Assembly (NCBI GenBank): GCA_043733485.1
Contig: JAYTGN010000127.1
Location: forward strand, 1 to 15,628
Source: Urbifossiella sp043733485
Lineage (GTDB): Bacteria > Planctomycetota > Planctomycetia > Gemmatales > Gemmataceae
Reading direction: 5' to 3'
DNA length: 15,628 nucleotides
Made by a program: the position numbers and the translations under genes. Of this stretch, positions 11,817 to 15,628 are shown in pieces. The notes beneath the pieces were generated by a model, which was not told the DNA's origin, searched no databases, and saw only the letters and a program-made list of their open reading frames with translations. Each line of letters opens with the position of its first letter. The first letter of the stretch is position 1.

Positions 11817-14800
11817 TCACTCTTCCTCTTCTTCGCGTTCTTCCTCCTCACCGCGGCGTTCGGTCTCCAGCGAGATCACGGCCTTCGGGTCCGCGTGGGG
11901 GTCGTTCTCCACCGCGATTCCCTGGTTGAACTCCTTCCCATCCACGATCAGCACCACGCGATAAGAACCGGCGGGCACGGCGGTCGAGCCGCCGCCGCTG
12001 CGGTTGAGGCTCCAAGGTTGGCGGTGGAAGCCGACCTCCTTCGAAGCGTTGCGGAAATCCCAGACCAGCTTGCCCGAGGCATCGAGAATTTTCAGCGTGA
12101 GTTCCTTGGCGGGCTTCGTCAGAGAGTAGTCGATGAACGCCCGGCGATCCGGGTTCGTGCCGTAGAACTTGCGGAGGTTCTTGGAATACTGCGACTCTTC
12201 CAGGTCGGCCCGGAGCATCCAGCGAACGGCGGCGGCCGGGGTGAAGAGCGTCGCCGGTTCCATCAGCGGATCGATCTTCTTCTCGTCCTCGGTTCGCGCC
12301 GTCATCTGGCGGAGGCTGGCGACGTCGAGAATCCAGATGCTGCGGCCGTGGGTCCCGACCACGATCTCGCTCGCGGTCGTGGGTTGGGCGATTTCGTGAA
12401 TGGCGACCGTGGGCAGGTTGCCGTTCAGTTTGGTCCAGGTCGTGCCTCGGTTCACGGAAGCCCAGATGCCGAACTCGGTGCCGACGTAGAGGAGGTCGGG
12501 GTTTGTGATGTCTTCGCGCAGCACGCGGGTGGAGCCGAACGCCGGGAGGTTCGAAGCGAGCGGGTTCCACGTTTCGCCGAAGTCCTCGGTGACGAAAAGG
12601 TACGGCTTGTCGTCGTTGGAACGGTGGGCGTCCAGCGCCACGTAGCAGCGGCCTTCCTTCGCTTTGCTCGCCTCGATGGTCGAGACCCAGCGCGGGCCAG
12701 GAAGCCCTGCGGCCTTCAACTTCTCGTAAACGTTCGTCCAGATCAGCCCGGCATCCTTGGTGATCCAGAGATTGCCGTCGTCGGTGCCGGCCCAGAGTAC
12801 GTCGGAGTTCTTCGGGCTTTCGCAGAGGGCCGTGCCGCTGCCCTTTTTGGTTCGCGTGATCTCGGGCGAAATCACTTTCATGCCCGCGCCCTGCTTCACG
12901 GACCGCGTGACGTACTGCGACGCGGCGTACACAATGCCGGGGTTGTGGCTCGACAGGATGAAGGGCGTGTTCCAGTTCTTGCGGGCTTCTTCGCCCTGCT
13001 TCGGGGTGCCGGGTCCGAAGCCGCCGCGTTCGCCGGTGCGGAGGTTGTGGCGGAGGATGTTCCCGTTCTGGCTCTCAGAATAGACGAGGTCGGAATCGTT
13101 GGGATCGATTCGGCAGACGAATCCGTCGCCGCCGAGGATCGTGCCCCAGTCGTCGTTCACGGGGCCGACGTTGCGGAGCACGTGCGAAGGCCCGACCCAA
13201 CTGCCGTTGTCTTGGAGGCCGCCGAAGATGCGGTACGGTTTTCGGTTGTCCACCGCGACGTGGTAGAACTGCCCGAGGGCGAGCACGTTCATGTGGTCCC
13301 AGGTGGTGCCGCGATCGTAGGTGCTGTAAAAGCCGCCGTCGCTGCCGAGCAGCATGTGCCGGCTATCCTTCGGGTCGATCCAGAGGGCGTGGATGTCCGG
13401 GTGTACTTCGCGGAACCGCAGGGGGTCGAACTTCTTGCCGCCGTTGGTGCTCTTCCAAAGCGAGGTATCGCCGGCCGCGTAGATGAGGTTGTCGTCGTTC
13501 GGATCGACGCGAATCTGGCTAAAGTAGAAGGGCCGCGGATTGAGGCTGTTTACGCGGGTCCAGGTGTCGCCGTTGTCCTTGGAAACGTAGACGCCTCCGG
13601 TCTGGTAGCCGTCCTTGCCTTGGTCGTCCTGGACGTTGGGCTTCTGGCCTCCGACCTGCGTGCTGAGGAGATAAGGACGCTGCGGGTCGGTTGGCTGCTG
13701 CCCGCCTTGGCTGGCCGCGAGCGTCACTTCCACTTCGCGGCTTTTCTTGTCCTTGAGTACCGTGACCTTCACCTTGTCCCCGGCCTTGAAGGTCGAGAGT
13801 GCGGTGCGGAGCGTGGCCTGATCGGTGACCTTCTTGCCGTTGATGGTGGTCAGGATTTCGCCCTTCTCCAGGCCGGCCTTCTCGGCCGGTCCGTTCGTCG
13901 TGAGGGCCGCGATTTCCACGCCGCCCTCGGCCGATGCGATCTGGATGCCGAGCACGGGCGGGGCATTCTTGGGCGTAGGATCCTTCTTCGGGGCCGGCGT
14001 CTCGCGCGGCTCCAACTTCACCTCGATGACGACGCTCTTGTCGCCTCGCTTCACGGTGAACTTCGCGATTTCGCCCGGCTTCTTCGTCGCGAGGTAGGCG
14101 ATGAATTCGTCGTACTTCTCGATCTTCTTCTCGTCGACCTGCGCGATCACGTCGCCTTCCTTGATGCCGGCCTTCCCCGCGGGAGCATCGTCCGGTGCGA
14201 GCTTGACCGTGAGCCCGGCCTTTTCGTCTTCTGTCGTCAAGCCGAGGTAGACGGCGAGCGCCGGCCGGCCCATGCCGATGCGTTCGGTGTCGACGATCGC
14301 GTACACGAGCCCCGGGGTTTTGTGCGAGTAACCGAGCCCGATGCGGCCGGTCTTCACGGTGGGCAGGCCGTTCTTGAGAGCGGCGTCGGTCAACTTCTTC
14401 CAGTTGGTTCCGCCATCGACGGATTTGAAGAGCCCGCCGCCGGGGCCGTGGCCCGTGAACGGGCCGTACTGATCGGTTTGGCCCCAGCCCTCCGCGGCAC
14501 CGAAGAAGCCGTCGAACTCGTCGCGTTTGCGTTCCCACATACCGACGAGCAGTGTCTCGGGGTTGAACGGATCGAGGCGGAAGTCGATGGCACCGGTCTT
14601 GTCGTCCACGAAGAGAATCTTCTTCCAGGTCTTGCCGCCGTCGGTGGTCTTGAAGAGCCCGCGTTCCTCGTTCGGCCCGTAGAGCCGGCCCAGCGCCCCG
14701 ACGTAAACCGTGTTCGCATCCTTCGGGTGAACGACGAGTTTGCCGATCTGGAACGACTGTTTCAGACCCATGTTGGTCCAGGTCTTGCCGGCATCGGTGC

Positions 14801-15242
14801 TCTTGTAGATGCCGTCGCCGTAGCTCACGGAGTTGCGCGGGTTGTTCTCGCCGGTGCCGACCCAGACGGTTTTCGGATCGCTCGGCGCGACCGCGACATC
14901 GCCGATGGAAACGGTGCTTTCGCGATCGAAGAGCATCTCGAAGGTGGTGCCGTTGTTGGTGGTCTTGATGAGTCCGCCGGACGCGGTGGCGACGTAGTAC
15001 GTACTCGGATCCGATTCCACGACGGCGAGTGCCGTGATGCGGCCTCCCATGTTCGCGGGCCCCACCGATCGCCAGGTCATCTTCTTGACGTAACCATCCG
15101 GGATGGTACTCACGAACTCCGGCACGGGTCGCGGGGCTGGCGCGACGGCGGGCGGCTCCGAGGACCAAGTAGGCAGTGCGAACAGAGCGACGGCAAGCAG
15201 GCCGAAGAACGGCCCGCGAACCCGAAGGGCAGTACGGTTCAC
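11817..15242 (-). CDS. Exported VPS10/sortilin-like Asp-box propeller with two inserted PDZ domains
   Basis: This protein is about 1141 aa from the GTG at 15242. I chose that start because it gives a standard signal peptide (basic RTALRVRG, FFGLLAVALFAL, then PTWSSEPP). A TTG at 15296 would add 18 polar residues and overlaps a possible -10. At least nine Asp-box (S-x-D-x-G-x-T-W type) motifs mark sialidase/VPS10-type blades, such as KSTDAGKTW, KTTDGGKTW, KSVDGGTNW, VSKDNGDTW, STYDRGTTW, ITKDAGLIW and VTEDFGETW. PDZ domains at about 327-410 and 428-508 interrupt the propeller. Near the C terminus is a FlgD-like Ig domain (LTLKILDASGKLVWDF, VPAGSYRVVLIVDG), then an acidic tail (EEEEREEEEE). Relatives are annotated as glycosyl hydrolases or BNR-repeat proteins, but no catalytic sialidase triad is evident, so binding or protein quality control is equally likely. 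It should be periplasmic or surface-exposed. It is monocistronic or first in its transcript. Confidence 0.9.
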   Translation of the reverse strand: MNRTALRVRGPFFGLLAVALFALPTWSSEPPAVAPAPRPVPEFVSTIPDGYVKKMTWRSVGPANMGGRITALAVVESDPSTYYVATASGGLIKTTNNGTTFEMLFDRESTVSIGDVAVAPSDPKTVWVGTGENNPRNSVSYGDGIYKSTDAGKTWTNMGLKQSFQIGKLVVHPKDANTVYVGALGRLYGPNEERGLFKTTDGGKTWKKILFVDDKTGAIDFRLDPFNPETLLVGMWERKRDEFDGFFGAAEGWGQTDQYGPFTGHGPGGGLFKSVDGGTNWKKLTDAALKNGLPTVKTGRIGLGYSHKTPGLVYAIVDTERIGMGRPALAVYLGLTTEDEKAGLTVKLAPDDAPAGKAGIKEGDVIAQVDEKKIEKYDEFIAYLATKKPGEIAKFTVKRGDKSVVIEVKLEPRETPAPKKDPTPKNAPPVLGIQIASAEGGVEIAALTTNGPAEKAGLEKGEILTTINGKKVTDQATLRTALSTFKAGDKVKVTVLKDKKSREVEVTLAASQGGQQPTDPQRPYLLSTQVGGQKPNVQDDQGKDGYQTGGVYVSKDNGDTWTRVNSLNPRPFYFSQIRVDPNDDNLIYAAGDTSLWKSTNGGKKFDPLRFREVHPDIHALWIDPKDSRHMLLGSDGGFYSTYDRGTTWDHMNVLALGQFYHVAVDNRKPYRIFGGLQDNGSWVGPSHVLRNVGPVNDDWGTILGGDGFVCRIDPNDSDLVYSESQNGNILRHNLRTGERGGFGPGTPKQGEEARKNWNTPFILSSHNPGIVYAASQYVTRSVKQGAGMKVISPEITRTKKGSGTALCESPKNSDVLWAGTDDGNLWITKDAGLIWTNVYEKLKAAGLPGPRWVSTIEASKAKEGRCYVALDAHRSNDDKPYLFVTEDFGETWNPLASNLPAFGSTRVLREDITNPDLLYVGTEFGIWASVNRGTTWTKLNGNLPTVAIHEIAQPTTASEIVVGTHGRSIWILDVASLRQMTARTEDEKKIDPLMEPATLFTPAAAVRWMLRADLEESQYSKNLRKFYGTNPDRRAFIDYSLTKPAKELTLKILDASGKLVWDFRNASKEVGFHRQPWSLNRSGGGSTAVPAGSYRVVLIVDGKEFNQGIAVENDPHADPKAVISLETERRGEEEEREEEEE
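13719..14264 (-). other. Tandem PDZ domains inserted in the propeller
   Basis: PDZ1 (about 14013-14264) runs from ALAVYLGLTTEDEKAG through GIKEGDVIAQVDEKKI to KSVVIEVKLEPRE. PDZ2 (about 13719-13961) runs from PVLGIQIASAEGGV through GLEKGEILTTINGKKV to REVEVTLA. A proline- and lysine-rich linker (TPAPKKDPTPKNAPP) separates them. The flanking sequence is propeller on both sides: VYAIVDTER before, and TGGVYVSKDNGDTW after a glycine- and glutamine-rich stretch. Confidence 0.88.
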
Positions 15243-15284
15243 GGTGCGACTCGCGAAGGAAGACAAGTTTGAGGAGGTGGACGA

Positions 15285-15297
15285 ATTGTACCGCAAC
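15285..15297 (-). promoter_or_regulatory. Possible promoter element GTTGCGGTACAAT upstream of the propeller gene
   Basis: On the minus strand the 13-mer ends in TACAAT about 43 bases before the GTG at 15242. If it is a -10, transcription starts near 15278, which excludes the TTG at 15296 as a start. It is identical to the element at 5897-5909. The -35 region (GTGGAA at 17 bases) is poor. Confidence 0.3.
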
Positions 15298-15505
15298 GGT
15301 GAAATGGTTCCACCTGTAGCGGGTGCATTAGTTAGGCTAGATGCGACTTAAGTTCTGATAATTGAGCGGCAGAAAGTTCGGGAGGTTTGGTTCCGTAAGG
15401 GTTTTTCACGTTCGGCCCGGAATTGCAGGAGGGCCTGCCTTCGGGGCGGGGTTCGCCGTCGGTCGGGGTACTCCAGGCACCAGGCGGGTAGTGGTACAGT
15501 TTGCC

Positions 15506-15523
15506 GGTCAACCGACTTTGACC
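15506..15523. promoter_or_regulatory. Inverted repeat GGTCAA-6-TTGACC, possible operator
   Basis: Perfect 6-base arms (15506-15511 and 15518-15523) lie 20 bases before a possible start codon at 15543. The size suits a dimeric regulator or a small hairpin. Short arms like these also occur by chance, so this is a weak call. Confidence 0.25.
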
Positions 15524-15542
15524 GCGAATCGACTAGATCACC

Positions 15543-15628
15543 ATGGCTGAAAGCCGTTGCCACGAGGGTGGAGAAACTGCCCAGCTTACCGCCTATCGCC
15601 CCGATTCTGTCTCAACTTCCGTCTCTGC
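15543..15628 (+). CDS. Possible start of a rightward gene, cut by the window end
   Basis: An ATG at 15543 opens a frame that runs to the last base (28 full codons, beginning MAESRCHEGGETAQL). An in-frame TAG three codons upstream means it cannot start earlier. There is no ribosome site and the family is not recognisable from so few residues. It could be a real 5' end or a chance frame. Confidence 0.3.
   Translation, partial: MAESRCHEGGETAQLTAYRPDSVSTSVS

Larger units (their letters stand above)
15243..15542. other. Intergenic region at the right end
   Basis: About 300 bp between the start of the leftward propeller gene and a possible rightward start. It holds the GTTGCGGTACAAT element (15285-15297) and a GGTCAA/TTGACC inverted repeat (15506-15523). 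Frames through it are short and lack ribosome sites. I see no RNA gene or mobile element. Confidence 0.6.

Noticed and set aside
11895..15272. A very long plus-strand reading frame (over 1100 codons) antisense to the propeller gene
   Set aside because: In GC-rich DNA with strong third-position GC bias the antisense frame has few stops. The peptide shows no domain, whereas the minus strand has a signal peptide, Asp-boxes and PDZ domains.

Overview
The window looks like chromosomal DNA of a planctomycete, most likely a Gemmata-type member of the Gemmataceae. The clues are high GC, a DUF1559 protein with a prepilin-like leader, a planctomycete cytochrome fused to a WD40 propeller, PPC-domain and Uma2 proteins, DUF1573-like exported proteins, and a sortilin/VPS10-like Asp-box propeller. 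The taxon is an inference from gene content; there is no rRNA or other marker here. I see no tRNA, rRNA, CRISPR array, insertion sequence or prophage.

Layout. (1) Positions 50-5818, all minus strand, read right to left: an 84-aa hypothetical protein, an exported c-type cytochrome/WD40 protein, a Uma2-type nuclease-fold protein with a long heptad-repeat tail, an exported 196-aa protein, and an exported protein with two PPC domains. The gaps are 43-100 bp. (2) Positions 5819-6195 hold no gene but contain a perfect long palindrome and, next to the rightward genes, a good sigma70-like promoter. (3) Positions 6196-8298, plus strand: a class I SAM methyltransferase with an N-terminal beta-rich domain, then a complete XerD-type tyrosine recombinase. 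(4) Positions 8302-11658, minus strand: a compact cluster headed by a TTGACA-17-TAGCTT promoter. It holds a broken MauE/DoxX-like remnant, a DUF1573-like membrane-anchored protein, a small exported protein with 14 cysteines, two AT-richer unknowns, a second DUF1573-like protein and the DUF1559 pseudopilin-like protein. The last four genes are joined by overlaps or a 10-bp gap. (5) Positions 11817-15242, minus strand: a very large exported Asp-box propeller with two PDZ domains inserted into it. (6) The right end holds about 300 bp of upstream DNA and perhaps the first codons of a rightward gene.

How the genes may work together. Most products carry signal peptides or membrane anchors, so this is mainly an envelope and exported-protein region. 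The cysteine-rich protein next to DUF1573-like proteins and a former MauE-like redox membrane protein suggests an exported, disulfide-dependent module whose redox partner has been lost at this locus. XerD and the methyltransferase look like ordinary chromosomal genes.

The most interesting items are the structured intergenic palindrome family (7-34, 2141-2198, 5961-6025), the cysteine-rich/DUF1573 operon with its deleted MauE gene, the PDZ pair inside the propeller, and recent tandem duplications at two places in the Uma2 gene.
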